Shown here: positions 25,801-35,895 of the stretch, in pieces
Layout: every line of letters begins with the position of its first letter
How positions within the stretch are numbered: position 1 is the stretch's first letter
From: Coprinopsis marcescibilis
Taxonomy: Eukaryota; Basidiomycota; Agaricomycetes; Agaricales; Psathyrellaceae
Assembly: GCA_004369085.1 (NCBI GenBank)
Contig: ML210254.1
Location: forward strand, 1 to 64,000
DNA: 64,000 nucleotides
Direction of reading: 5' to 3'
Notes under the pieces: generated by a model
Seen by the model: only the letters and a program-made list of their open reading frames with translations
What the model was told of the DNA's origin: nothing
Database searches by the model: none
Translations under genes and position numbers: made by a program

Positions 25801-25920
25801 CCCAGTGCTCACAAGTCGATTGACGAGGTCCAGCATCTGGCGGCGAGCCGAAGACAGACTCGCGTTGGACAGTCCAACCCCTGCTCCTGCATCTATGGAT
25901 TCACTTTGAGGTTCGTCCAT
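22875..25920 (-). CDS. Dynamin-like (Mx-type) large GTPase, paralog 1
   Basis: Predicted 819-residue dynamin-superfamily GTPase in ten exons: 25802-25920, 25620-25742, 25238-25566, 25055-25177, 24931-24999, 24590-24878, 23991-24512, 23723-23920, 23227-23663, 22875-23125. The G domain shows GAQSAGKSS (G1), a threonine in AAGTCTR (G2), DLPG (G3) and TKPD (G4). A middle/stalk region follows. The C-terminal GED begins near YKRFADNVPLAID and ends in a heptad-rich helix. There is no PH domain or Pro-rich tail, as in Mx and Vps1-like proteins. Exon 7 carries an acidic insert of about 35 residues, with EETVQEV and EETVDEV, absent from the paralog at 29,372-32,973. Such proteins self-assemble on membranes and hydrolyse GTP; the cargo here is unknown. 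Its stop lies 178 bases past NLR copy 3, tail to tail. Confidence 0.9.
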
Positions 25921-26371
25921 GTTAAGTGGGAGAAAGATATCAACGAAGTGTGCGGTTAAGGAGATGCGGCGATGATTTCTATTATGGGGGATCATTGGAG
26001 CTGGGGGTGAGCTTATATGCTCAAGTTATTGTGGGCGCCAAGTCCCGAGTACACGCCATCCACAGCATTCCTTTCTGAAAGCCGACAGAAAACAAAGTTA
26101 ACTCTCGCTTAGGAATGGCACCAACGGTGATACAGAGTTCGAATAAGGCCAAAGATGTATGCAATCCAGGGTCCTGGGTCCTGGGTCCCAGAAACGCATT
26201 CGTAGGATCACAACGCAGCTGCACATGTCGCATACAAGCCTGCTGCGACTGGTAAAAGAAGCCTCAAGCCTGCAGAAGACCTGTCGTTAGCTGAATACAC
26301 ACATGACGAGAGTATGCGGCCGTCTTTGTGCTGTTTATAGTGTGGCGCTGTAAACTTTTCGAGGTTTGACC
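25921..26371. other. Upstream region of dynamin paralog 1, with short tandem repeat
   Basis: Likely contains the dynamin promoter on its left side. A short tandem repeat of GGGTCCT units lies at about 26,168-26,190. From about 26,060 to 26,340 the sequence is a diverged copy of about 26,960-27,230. No gene seen. Confidence 0.45.
26030..26340. repeat. Diverged local direct repeat, copy A
   Basis: Aligns in the same orientation with about 26,930-27,240. Shared blocks include GAAGCAAAGTTAA-like and TCAAGCCTGCAG followed by TAGCTGAATACACACATGAC or its equivalent. The two copies flank a dynamin fragment and a fold-back element. Function not known; it may be the upstream flank of duplicated dynamin genes. 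Confidence 0.55.
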
Positions 26372-26624
26372 CGGGAACACGGCTTGAGGCAGAGTTATTC
26401 CAGATATAGAGTTGATAAGAGATGACTTGCCAGCGCTTCCTGAGCGCCGATGACGGCAATCTGTGCGAGGTCGATATCGACCTGAACGCTGAAGGATGGA
26501 GAAATAATTGAGATAATGCCTAAGCGAAGCATGGTGCAAGTACTGACCCAGTTCTCGATCGGCAAGGTCCAGAATCTGACGGGGAGCCGAAGACGGATTT
26601 GAATTTGCATTGGATACTATCATA
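26372..26624 (-). pseudogene. Dynamin 5' fragment (exons 1-2)
   Basis: Minus-strand fragment of a third dynamin. It keeps the end of exon 1 (reading SNPSSAPRQILDLADRE), an intron, and exon 2 with VQVDIDLAQIAVIGAQ, a damaged G1 region and AGKSSLINSISGITLPQA. A one-base change between GAQ and AGKSS shifts the frame, and nothing downstream of exon 2 follows. It is therefore a dead duplicate of the 5' end of the neighbouring dynamins. It is bounded on its right by the fold-back element at 26,625. Confidence 0.8.
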
Positions 26625-26754
26625 CATCAGACGTTCGTTTTCCTCAGGTGTTCGTGTTTATTACAAATTTGTATTGCCCATCAACACTGACCTTTACCCG
26701 ACATCAGTAATTTTGTAATAAAAACGAACACCTGAGGAAAATGAACGTCTGATG
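26625..26754. mobile_element. Fold-back (MITE-like) element
   Basis: 130-bp element whose ends are inverted copies of about 46 bases. The left arm starts CATCAGACGTTCGTTTTCCT and the right arm ends with its near-perfect complement, with two or three mismatches. The loop of about 35 bases is unique. It encodes nothing. No clear target-site duplication is visible at the outermost bases. It abuts the dynamin fragment, in what would be exon 1. Confidence 0.75.
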
Positions 26755-26929
26755 CACAATAGTAACCCAACATCTTCAGCCGCTCCCGTATCGACGCTGA
26801 GTTGAAATCCACTCCTGTTGATTATGAGACAGGTGGAGACGGACCAATATAAAACCTGGGCGAACTTTTTGGTTCAGGTTACTGTACCCACCGAGCGATA
26901 CTACTATATTACTAGGTGATGATCGCGAT

Positions 26930-27240
26930 AGTGATGTGCATAAAACTTACTTGCTGTATCCACCACATTCCCTCTGGTGTGATCATCGAGAGGAAGCAAA
27001 GTTAATAACTGCGGAATGGGGCCCACAATGATAGAATAGGGCCAAGGGTGAATGCAACCAGTGGTTCTGGGCCAAAGAAACCCATTCGCAGAGCAAAACG
27101 TGGCTGTCCACGTTGCAAGCAATCGTTGCGGCACGCAAAGGAAGCTTCAAATCCTCAAGCCTGCAGGAGTCCTGACATTAGTAGAGCGCACACATGACAA
27201 GAGCGCGGGAAAAACCAAAAGCCTATCTTGATTCTTTACG
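26930..27240. repeat. Diverged local direct repeat, copy B
   Basis: Second copy of the repeat at about 26,030-26,340, same orientation, with many substitutions and small gaps. No ORF is conserved between the two copies. Confidence 0.5.
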
Positions 27241-27669
27241 GTGTTCTTTTTGAATGAAGTCAAAGCACTGAAAATAAAGTTGCCCTTTCTTTTTTTTGGT
27301 TTGAAATTCGACGCGGGAAATGCCGATTGATAGCCGCACAGACAACTTACCCACCAGCGCGGACAACTTCGACTCTCGGGATGGCTCTCCAACTGTCATA
27401 TCAACACAGATCGAGCACTCAGCAGCTTGAATGCATTACATAGCGGTGCTGAAACTAGTTTCCGCATGAGACATCATGCACAGCGCTTGCTTTGTCGCCG
27501 CAATTGAAAACATACTTACGTTCTGTTTTCCGACTTTCCGCTGTCAACAGGAGATCATAGATGGGACTCACTACGTGAATGCCGCACATACAACTTTCGG
27601 TCCAATAAAATGCTCAGAAATTTATCCCAAAATGCCCGACTACACCAGCAGCACGGCTCAAGCTAATAA

Positions 27670-28990
27670 ATGCCATCATATACAGCGGTCTACGAGGATA
27701 CAGCCCCATTTCTCGCTTACAGTAGCGAATGGAGGGCAGGTGTGTCTTCGGATGGTAGCAATTTATCTCGGTAAGCCGTTTGGTATGACCCCTCAGGCAG
27801 TCGTGTTCAAATGTTCGAGTCCTTCACTTTTTATGGGACAAGCTTTGGAATATACGGCGCCAAACGCGACAACCATGGACGATACCAGGTCGCGGTTGAC
27901 AACAGACTGCACCATCCGCAAAACGGACATTCCAATCCCGACGAATACAACGGGACGTTGTTCTCTCGATGACGCTGGACGAGGGGTCTCACACTGCTGA
28001 GCTAAGGACCATCGACGATGGTGTATTCAGAGATGTTGACTACGTAGGTTTAGCTCTGAGGTACTACCTTGAACTGGTCCTTACGTTCAGGTCTTACAGG
28101 TTTCTTGGGAAGCAAGCTTTGGGAAGGACGACGACCGCTGATCATGAATATGGTTGGGGATGCGCATCCGGCCTGGGTTTATGACCCCCCTGATGCATGG
28201 ATGAGTTCTCCATATCACAGTGGCATCGCTACGTGTCCTGGACAGTATGTTCTCCCTACCACTTAGTATGTCGCCCAAAATCAACGAACCTGCTCAAAAA
28301 CAGTGCCTCGGCAGTTAAAGATGCTTCCGCAATCGTCCATGCACTTACCAAACTCTCCCTAGGGTGTGTTTAACCGTATTCACGCCTACTCCTAAAGCAA
28401 CGCTAGCTTGCAACCAGGCGACTCGATCGCGATATACGGACCCTCAGGCCCCACATACACTGTATCCTACGAAGTCCAAGTCAATAATCGGACCAGTGGA
28501 ACATTCAACCAGTCGAAACAGTTCTTCCGGGCTCGCCAGCTGCTCTATTACGGTGCCAACCTCGGACCGGGTACCCACTCAGTGAGGCTTACGATGCAAA
28601 GCTCCGGGACCCTAATAACTCGGCCACAAGTGCTCTGTATAGACTATGCAGAGGTTCTCGGTGCTCCATCGCTCGGAAGCAGGTAAGCAGGAACATTAAT
28701 CACATTTGATGCTGACTGTGGGATCCTGCATTCCAGTTACTCTGCCCTAGAAGGCATCAGGTACGCATCTCATTCGCCCACAGCTGGCTCAATAAAGCTC
28801 TATCTAGTATTTCTCAAACCCCAATCTCCTCGAACCTTGCACACCTCTACGTTTCGATCGGCCTTCTCAGCGTGCTCTCAGTCCTCTACCTTGCCCTCCT
28901 TTGTTAACTTTTCGTCCTCTTCAAGAAAAGGCGCATCCACAAGGTCTCTGCACTAGACCACTCCAACATTGGTCAAGCAGGTTATGCTAT
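27670..28990 (+). pseudogene. Two-domain beta-sandwich membrane protein, broken copy
   Basis: Plus-strand copy of the family also present at 35,896-37,621 and 50,774-52,574. It starts MPSYTAVYEDTAPFL. The first domain contains FTFYGTSFGIYGAKRDNHG, as in the other members. Lesions: two extra bases near 27,966 (after TLFS), one missing base near 28,135 (after GKDDD), and a stop in the membrane segment near 28,907. The second domain (28,408-28,680) is well kept, with GDSIAIYGPSGP and QLLYYGANLGPG. A remnant transmembrane segment and a basic KKRR stop-transfer stretch follow. It probably arose by duplication and then lost function. Other members show no such lesions. Confidence 0.82.
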
Positions 28991-29371
28991 CAGAGACCAC
29001 CTCTTAAATGCAGAGGTTTCTGTCGGGCATTCAGTGAGTGGTTTTGTTGGTCCCGCTAAATGGAATCTGACCGATTTGCGTAAAGGACCAACCAACAGGT
29101 CAAACAGATCATTGCACTGGTGCTACATATAGCAGTGGGCCACAGTACTACAGGAAAAAAGACAACGCGGTGATATACCACCTCCCGCATACCCGAGTTG
29201 ATGCGATGATAAGTTGGTAACAGGAAACGCATATCCATCGTGTTGAAGTCACAATGTACTCGAGTAGTAATTCATATAAATCATACAATGCACAAACACA
29301 AAAAAGAAACGCAAAATAAGTGAAGATGCACGGGCAGCCCAATTGCCGAAGCAGTGGTAGAGAAGTAAAAG
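28991..29371. other. Intergenic, no gene seen
   Basis: Sequence between the broken membrane-protein gene and the original stop of dynamin paralog 2. It should hold the 3' untranslated region of the latter. Short ORFs have no recognisable content. Confidence 0.4.
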
Positions 29372-32300
29372 CTAAGTACCAACATTCAACAGCTCTGCAT
29401 TCGCAGCCTCGAACCTCTCAAGCTTCTTCTCCAACTCAGCTCTGCGGTCCGCAACATGCGAGCTCTCCTGTGCCAGCTCCTGGCATATTCTATGCCCATC
29501 CTCTCCACTCACCCCAAGCTTGGTATAGAGGAGCGGTGACGAGCTACGAACTGCGTAGACTCAACAAGAAATCGGGTTCTTCGCGTGTCTGAAACGCGAG
29601 AGCGAACCGAGCAGCCGAGAGTGAGGTAGTCGAGAGGGAAAGGGGGAAGATAGTCGTGCGTATCGACCAACGGTGATGGCGGAGAAGTAGACGTAAGAAG
29701 GATACGACGAACCGTGATGATCGGGTCTGAGACTACAGGTGTGGGCACTGCCTTCATACCAACGCACACGAGTGATGTCGAGATCAGACACGAGAACCGA
29801 AGGCTCTGAAGAGGGGGAACGACGAGGAAAGAGAGAAAGAGATGGATTGAGAGGAGTAGGGAAGGTACAGAATAGCAAGAGACCCGTAGGTAGGTAACTG
29901 GTCCAACCTGTATTGGTGGACTCAGTCTTTTATACTCGAATTTCCGGTAAATTCCGGGAATTCGTACAAATACTATAAAATATCGGATGTCGGAAGGGTA
30001 CCATGTGGAAGCAGAGGAAAAAGAGTCTGACGCTCGAGTGAGCGCGTAAGAGAGGAAAGAGTCGGCGCGACGTGCTTAAATTAGCACGCGTCGCGTGTTG
30101 TGTGATCGAAGGGTGCTTGGCTCTTGGACGCCAAGCGAGCGGATATGAGCAGGCTGCTCTCAGCCTGGCTCGTGTCTCCACAGCGGCAAAATGTCGCGCT
30201 CAATACCCTGCACAAACTCGTGATCGATGGCGAGCGGGACGTTGTCTGCAAACCGCTTGTAGCATACTGGAAAAAAAACCCATATTAGCCCAATATTTGC
30301 ACGAGAGAACCAACAGACGGACGACGATGTTGATCCCATGTAAAATTATCTGACCTTGGAAGTACGCACGAACATCTGCCATAATGTTGATGGCCGGTTC
30401 CATCTGGTCTGGCCTCAACATCTTGGGTATGTCCTCCGCCCTCACACCATCTAACCCCATCTCCGTCAAGCCCCTCAACACCTTCGCCACCCCAGTTGGC
30501 TCAATCTCCGTGGTTTCAGCGCATACCACCCTCTTGCTTGACGAGGTCGACTTGGCGGGGATATGATTCTGACGCTTGAACACGACGTACGCCTCAATCT
30601 GATTACTGACGGTTCCCCTAATCTCGCGTTCCCGGGCAGCCTTATAGAAGGTCGTAAACTTGTCCTTGTAGTCTGCCAGGTAGTGCGTATTGAGGGTGAA
30701 TGGACGCCCTTCGAGCTCGAGGAGCCACTCAAGCCGGGATTGGGTGGCATCAAAGCGGTCTTTGAGATGTTGGTAGAGAATAGTCCTGCAGTAGCGAAGC
30801 GCACGCACGTTAGCGATGAGCAACCAAGAACGAAATGTGGAGAAAGCATAGACGAGAGACTAACCAAATACGTTGTTCCAACAAGCCCTGGCCAAAGTCT
30901 GCGAAATGGTCGGAAATGGCATCCTTGACATGATTCATCAAGATGGTTCGAACAGATTTCAAAAGGCGAATGGTCGGGTGGTGCCACTGCTTAACGATAT
31001 CGTCCATGTACTTCTTTTGGACGACAAATGGGATGACACCAGGGAGCTCGCGAGTACGAGCTCTACAAAACCACGGTTAGAAATGAACGAGGAAAGAATA
31101 AATACGGATCACTTACTCGTGAGCCCGAGTCAACACTTGGTCAACGTATATGATCGACTCCGGGGAATGCTCTTCAATAGGATCCTCGGGTGGGCTAAGC
31201 TGATCTCCAAGATCAACTTCTTCTTCTTGCCCAAGGAACGTTGGTTGGACAAACGCCCTCTGCCCCGCGTACTGTTTTTCGTAGGGTCGAAACTCTGGTG
31301 CCGTCTCCCTAATAGCCCTTCTGAACTTCATCTGTTCGGGGCGAATGCACTGCAACAGCCCGTCAGAATCCGGGATGCCCTCAACAACACGACGGCGAAG
31401 GTCTATCGCGAACGTGTTGAGGAGGTTGATGATTTCGCTGAATGGGTTCGACGATGGAGCGCGGGGTAAGGCATTAATTTGGTCGCGAACTTTGCTGATG
31501 GAAGCGTGTAATTCTTCATGGAGCTTGGGTAGTCTGCGCGCGTAAATGAATTAGCTGCCGATTTCATGGAGTAGATGGGATCTGGATATTATTACCGTTT
31601 GGCGATGAGGTCGGATAGGATAGAGCTAAGCCTATCCACGAGATTTGAGGTGCGCATATACTTTTGGTAGTATGCCTCCAGCTCGCACCACGGAGAAGTC
31701 ATGCTGAAAAACTCATCCTCGCGACGCCGGGCGCCCTCCCAAGTGATGTTATTCTTGAGGTCGCTGGAACTGGGCTGCTTTACACAGTACCAGTTGTTTT
31801 CCAAGCTTTCCTTCTCGTTCCGGATGAAGGGAAGCCAGTTGGACTCCTCCCCTGTAGGGATGCGATCGGGTTTAGTGAGCACACCTAAACGACATTGCGT
31901 TATCAGTATTGTGCATAGTACAGAAAGGGAGAGAAAGCGGGCTTACCAATTGTCCTCTTGCCCAAAGGATCGTGCTGTTTGGCAAGACGATGTGCCCCTT
32001 GATTCTCGAAATCGGCTGAAGATATTATAATTTGAGGGATAGGTGGAAACGCTTAAGAAGAACAAACTCACTTTCACAAGCAACAGTCAGCAGGATAAGA
32101 CAGCTTGGTTTCTTGATGTAGGAGGTAACCAGACTCTCGACGAGGGCGATGTCATTAGAGTGTCCTCGTCCGCTGCTGACACTTGCAATGAGCCCTAAGA
32201 AACGAAACAAGGGCAGATGAGCCAACGAAACGCAGATTGTGTACCACGATGGCTTTACCTGGTAGGTCGACAAAAGATAAATCTGCAATGCCAATTCCGC

Positions 32301-32973
32301 TAATCTTCAGCGACACAAAGTTGCTCGAAAAGCTCAACGAGTCGTCGAAATGGAGCTCAGCATCATCACCCTCTAGGAACTGCTTCGCAGGTTTGTTCGG
32401 GTTGAGGATAGCAAGCTGTGCACGGCGAATCCTCTCTTCGACCTCACTCTTGTTGTATATTACACCACCAAAGGATGTCTTTCGGGCTTGCCCGAGTAAT
32501 TGGCCTTTGCCGTCAGTGATGAAGCGCAAGGAAACCTCGCACTTCCATGGTGTGTTTGAATGTGATAACTGGCACTCGGTCGGACAGCTGAGGATATGTC
32601 AGAAGGAGAGTTAGGGTTATCAGATATGAGCACGCACCGAGTGCAGGTCCCTGCCGCTCGAGGCAAGGTAATCCCCGAGATAGACTCGATCAAAGAGGAC
32701 TTGCCAGCGCTTTGTGACCCAATAACGGCAATTTGGGGGAGATCGATATCCACTTGAACTCTAAAAAGGGAACCAGTCTGTCAACCTTAGCGGACAGAAA
32801 GTCGAAGAAAACCCTTACCCGGTACTGTGCAAGCGGTTAACGAGGTCGAGCATCTGCCGTCGTCCCTGGGTCAAATTTTCGTCAGAGAGGCCAACCACTC
32901 CAGAGCTACAGCCATTCCCTTCGGTGTCTGAGAGTGAGAGTGAATCGAAAGAGCTATTGGTGGAGGAGGTCAT
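29372..32973 (-). pseudogene. Dynamin-like (Mx-type) GTPase, paralog 2, interrupted by an LTR
   Basis: Paralog of the dynamin at 22,875-25,920 with the same exon plan: 32819-32973, 32638-32760, 32259-32587, 32072-32194, 31947-32015, 31596-31884, 31117-31533, 30865-31062, 30355-30785, and a last exon starting at 30266. Motifs: GSQSAGKSS, AAGTCTR, DLPG, TKPD. The last exon is split by a 645-bp solo LTR (29537-30181). Reading into the LTR gives a stop at 30160-30162 and a product of about 746 residues that lacks most of the GED. The rest of the GED exon survives at 29372-29531. Leaving out the LTR and one copy of the 5-base target duplication gives a continuous frame of 793 codons, so the insertion is the only lesion I see. 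Loss of the GED helix should disturb stalk assembly. Expression is unknown. Confidence 0.88.
29537..30181 (-). mobile_element. Solo LTR in GED exon of dynamin paralog 2
   Basis: 645-bp insertion flanked by AGCGG at 29532-29536 and 30182-30186, a 5-base target-site duplication. If the shared A is given to the element, its ends are TG..CA with a 4-base duplication. On the minus strand it starts TGTGGAGACACGAGCC and has a TATAAAAG box about 255 bases in, then a pyrimidine-rich stretch, as in an LTR U3/R region. There are no internal retroelement genes, so it is a solo LTR left by recombination. Class (Ty3 or Ty1) cannot be told from the LTR alone. Confidence 0.85.
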
Positions 32974-34136
32974 GCTCGTTGAAGTAAAGAAATCAAGGGG
33001 ATTGCGAGCTCGATGAGAGGGGGCTGTCTCCCTTTTATTTATTCCATTACTTCGCCTGTGGCACCGTCCTAGGTGAACCCTTTACCAATCTAGCATCCGT
33101 CTGGCGAAGCACAATTTGACTGCTGAAGAAGGGTAGGCGACCACTTCCTTCCTCGTTGTGATATCCAAGTTCTTTCCGCGCTCTGCCGCATGCGTCGCGG
33201 TCTCCTTCTCCTGTCATCTTCCTGAGAACACGTACCGATTCGGTTTGAGGATGTTATGTAGCAGTTCAAGTACGACTGCGTGTCGGGAAACGATTATTCC
33301 CACTGCGGATCTCCAGCATTTTTAAGGGGTTTTACGTGTTAGGTTCAGCATTGAGAGCACAAAGATAATGCACGCAATGTGACCGTGGTGGTAGAAGATC
33401 AAGCAAGAACCCCAACAAGACACGCTCACGTACCGCCGGCGAACGATGCTACTGACGCCGGCCGGGCGGTCGCCCCGTATCGCACATATCGGCCGACAAA
33501 GTTGCGCGCCTAATGGCATGACTTCGAACCGGATCCCTCGAAGTCTGAACGCATTGGTGGGCAAGCTCCATATTGTATGCAACTTCCTTATTCCTGCGTC
33601 AGTGTGTGCTCCTGGCTAGTGTTGGAGAGGCGATAATCAGCTGCTATCCCGACGTCGCTTGATTTCGTTCATGCATGCACCATCCGAGTCACTTCGTTGG
33701 TCCACCTGTACTTTCAAGTTTTTTGTCCCAAACAACTTGTACCACTTACCAATAACCGGTTAACCAATTAATCTCCAGTGACTAGGCTGCAAATTCCAGT
33801 CATCGTTTCTGAAATCGCCGTCACTAAAAGGCGCACTGAGCCGAAGTGTGAGTCAAGTCGACCTTCGGGAGTATTTTATATTTTGGGCAGATTTTCCAAC
33901 AGGACATGGTAAGTAGTGGCCTACTCTGACTCTGTGAATCGACTCCGTCCTGTGTCACGCACTACATGAACGATCCCGTGAAACCCGAATTGATTGCGTT
34001 ATAGTATATAAGCCAGAAACGCAACAGAAACGGCTGCTTCAGTCCCATTTCATTATACTGACGCCCTTCAGCCTCATAACACCTTCCTACGGTTCCAAAC
34101 ACACTCTATTTCAAGGTCTTACCGATACTCGCAAAT
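32974..34136. other. Intergenic region with divergent promoters
   Basis: 1.16 kb between the starts of dynamin paralog 2 (minus) and the TPR-like gene (plus), so both promoters should lie here. An AATAAATAAAAGG-like stretch lies near 33,030-33,045 on the minus strand, and a TATATAAG box at about 34,005. No gene seen. Confidence 0.45.
34005..34012 (+). promoter_or_regulatory. TATA-like box for TPR-like gene
   Basis: TATATAAG about 130 bases upstream of the first ATG (34,137) and about 300 upstream of the ATG used in the model. Confidence 0.35.
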
Positions 34137-34301
34137 GGACGCTTTCAGTGAGTAACTTAGACGAACATTTGGCATACAAACAGTCCTCAAATCCTTCTTG
34201 ACCGTACCCCTATAGATCACAAGAGTTCAAGTCAGAGCATGAGGCGAAATTAGCTCAATTCATGGCCAAAAAAAAACAACACGGAACCCAGAGACAAACT
34301 A

Positions 34302-35296
34302 ATGGATGCTCAAGACTTGATCTTCCATCTCCAAATCAGCGGAACAACAATTCCGGAGAATCACCCATTCCAACTGGAGATTCTCGCCGAACTATCCAAG
34401 GCCTTGGAGTACTGCTTCAACAGCAACAAGGACTTGACGGTACTCAATGAAGCCGTTGGCGTTCAGAAACGCCTTCTGGAAATCGCAACTGCGCTCGAAA
34501 CGCCCAACGTACAGGCGCTTGTTACCGGTAACCGCCGCCTCTCGTCACTGCTCCAGACCCGCTTTCTTCAAACTCGGATTAAGGCCGATCTCCAGAGGGC
34601 GATCGACGCATCTCGTGCCGCAGCTGATCTGTCGAACGAGAACGACAGAGAAGTAGGCCAAGCCGAATGCCTCTACGAGCTGGCAGAAGTTCTAGGGCGC
34701 CATAGCCGATACAGCGGAGATGACGTTGGAAGCCATGTCAAAGAACCCATGGAAGCTATCGACACGATGCGGCAAGTCGTCGCACTTGCCTCTCCCAGCC
34801 ACCAGTCCAATTTCACCCTCGCCGATCTCCTTTATGTCCTCTGGAAAGTCACCAAATCGCCAGAGACTTTGGAAGAGTCCGTTTCTAAAACTCGACAGGT
34901 CGTTGAATCAGGACAGGTTCTGCACCCACCAATCCACCACCGGTTTTACGTCGGTTCAACCCTTAACGAGCAGTACAACGCAACAACGGTAGTTTTAACT
35001 GTAACATTGTAACAAACAATCTGCAGCACCTCAGCGAAGCGATTGTTGCGGTGGAGAAGGCCATCGAATTGGGTGCTGGAAGACCCGACTCGGATTTTAT
35101 TAATCTTGCGAGTGTCCTTGGAGTGTTCTATGAAAACAGGTATCTCAAAGGGGGGAATTCCTCTGACCTCGCAAAGGCTGTAGAATACCGAGGAAAGGCG
35201 TTGCAGGCCTCCGCGGCAGGTAATAACCCAAACGACCCATCTGCCCTTTTCTGCGCCGACATGTTGCTTCAATCGCTGAACACGATCATTCGATGA
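34302..35296 (+). CDS. TPR-like alpha-helical repeat protein
   Basis: Model exons 34302-34988 and 35027-35296, 318 residues, in frame across a short GT..AG intron of 38 bases. The protein is helical, with repeated segments such as LNEAVGVQKRLLEIA, LQRAIDASRAAADLS and LAKAVEYRGKALQAS. This resembles the TPR arrays that precede CHAT domains in Agaricomycete proteins, but no CHAT domain follows. The start is uncertain. Upstream, a frame with FKSEHEAKLAQFMAKK (34,212-34,270), reachable from an ATG at 34,137 by an intron, runs into a run of nine A at 34,268-34,276 and leaves the downstream frame. One A fewer would join them. So either the gene starts at 34,302 or the locus carries a one-base frameshift (or sequencing error) in that run. 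Confidence 0.65.
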
Positions 35297-35895
35297 ACTT
35301 CATTGGCTGGGGAACACATCACGGTTACTTAGGTACTCCGCTTTAAAGAGGTATCTTCTGATATACATGAAGGGCCAAATTCCCATCAATATCCTCCTAA
35401 CATGTACTTTCCGTGACAACGATTTGATTACCAAGCAGACACTGACTCAGAGTAATTTAGCGCCCGAGACAGAGTAGGAATACACTGAACAGCACGTATA
35501 ACATCCTAAATTTCCAAGGATGTAATTAACTGGCAGTGTACATACGCTCGCTTAAGCGGGTTTCTGGAACTGAGTTGGAGCCCCTACAACTTGAAGCGAA
35601 AATGATCATCACTATCATGTCATTGTGCTGTTCATTGATTGCAGCTATGTTTGCTTCACGAAAACAAGGTTATGTTTCCTTATCTACTACATGTGTCGTC
35701 CCTGTGCACCGGAAGCAGGCCTTCCAGGATGCTAACATCTGTAACAACATGTTTATCTTCGTAGCCCTCCTTGTTCCTTCTATCTTTGATCCCTCTCAAG
35801 AGCGACATTTATAGAAAGTGAGCTCAAACGGGCCCTTCTCTAACCATTTCAGAAGCTCGGGACTTTGGAGAAGTCCAACCACCACCACCCAGGAG
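35297..35895. other. Intergenic, no gene seen
   Basis: Contains a plus-strand ORF at 35,536-35,814 that matches nothing I know and has no splice partner. Likely 3' flank of the TPR-like gene and promoter of the membrane protein. Confidence 0.4.

Noticed and set aside
29509..29878. Minus-strand ORFs of 86 and 105 codons inside the LTR
   Set aside because: They lie wholly within the solo LTR and encode only Ser/Pro-rich low-complexity text.
35536..35814. ORF with a hydrophobic stretch upstream of the membrane protein
   Set aside because: Not part of the family start (MPSYT) and no splice link; no recognisable content.
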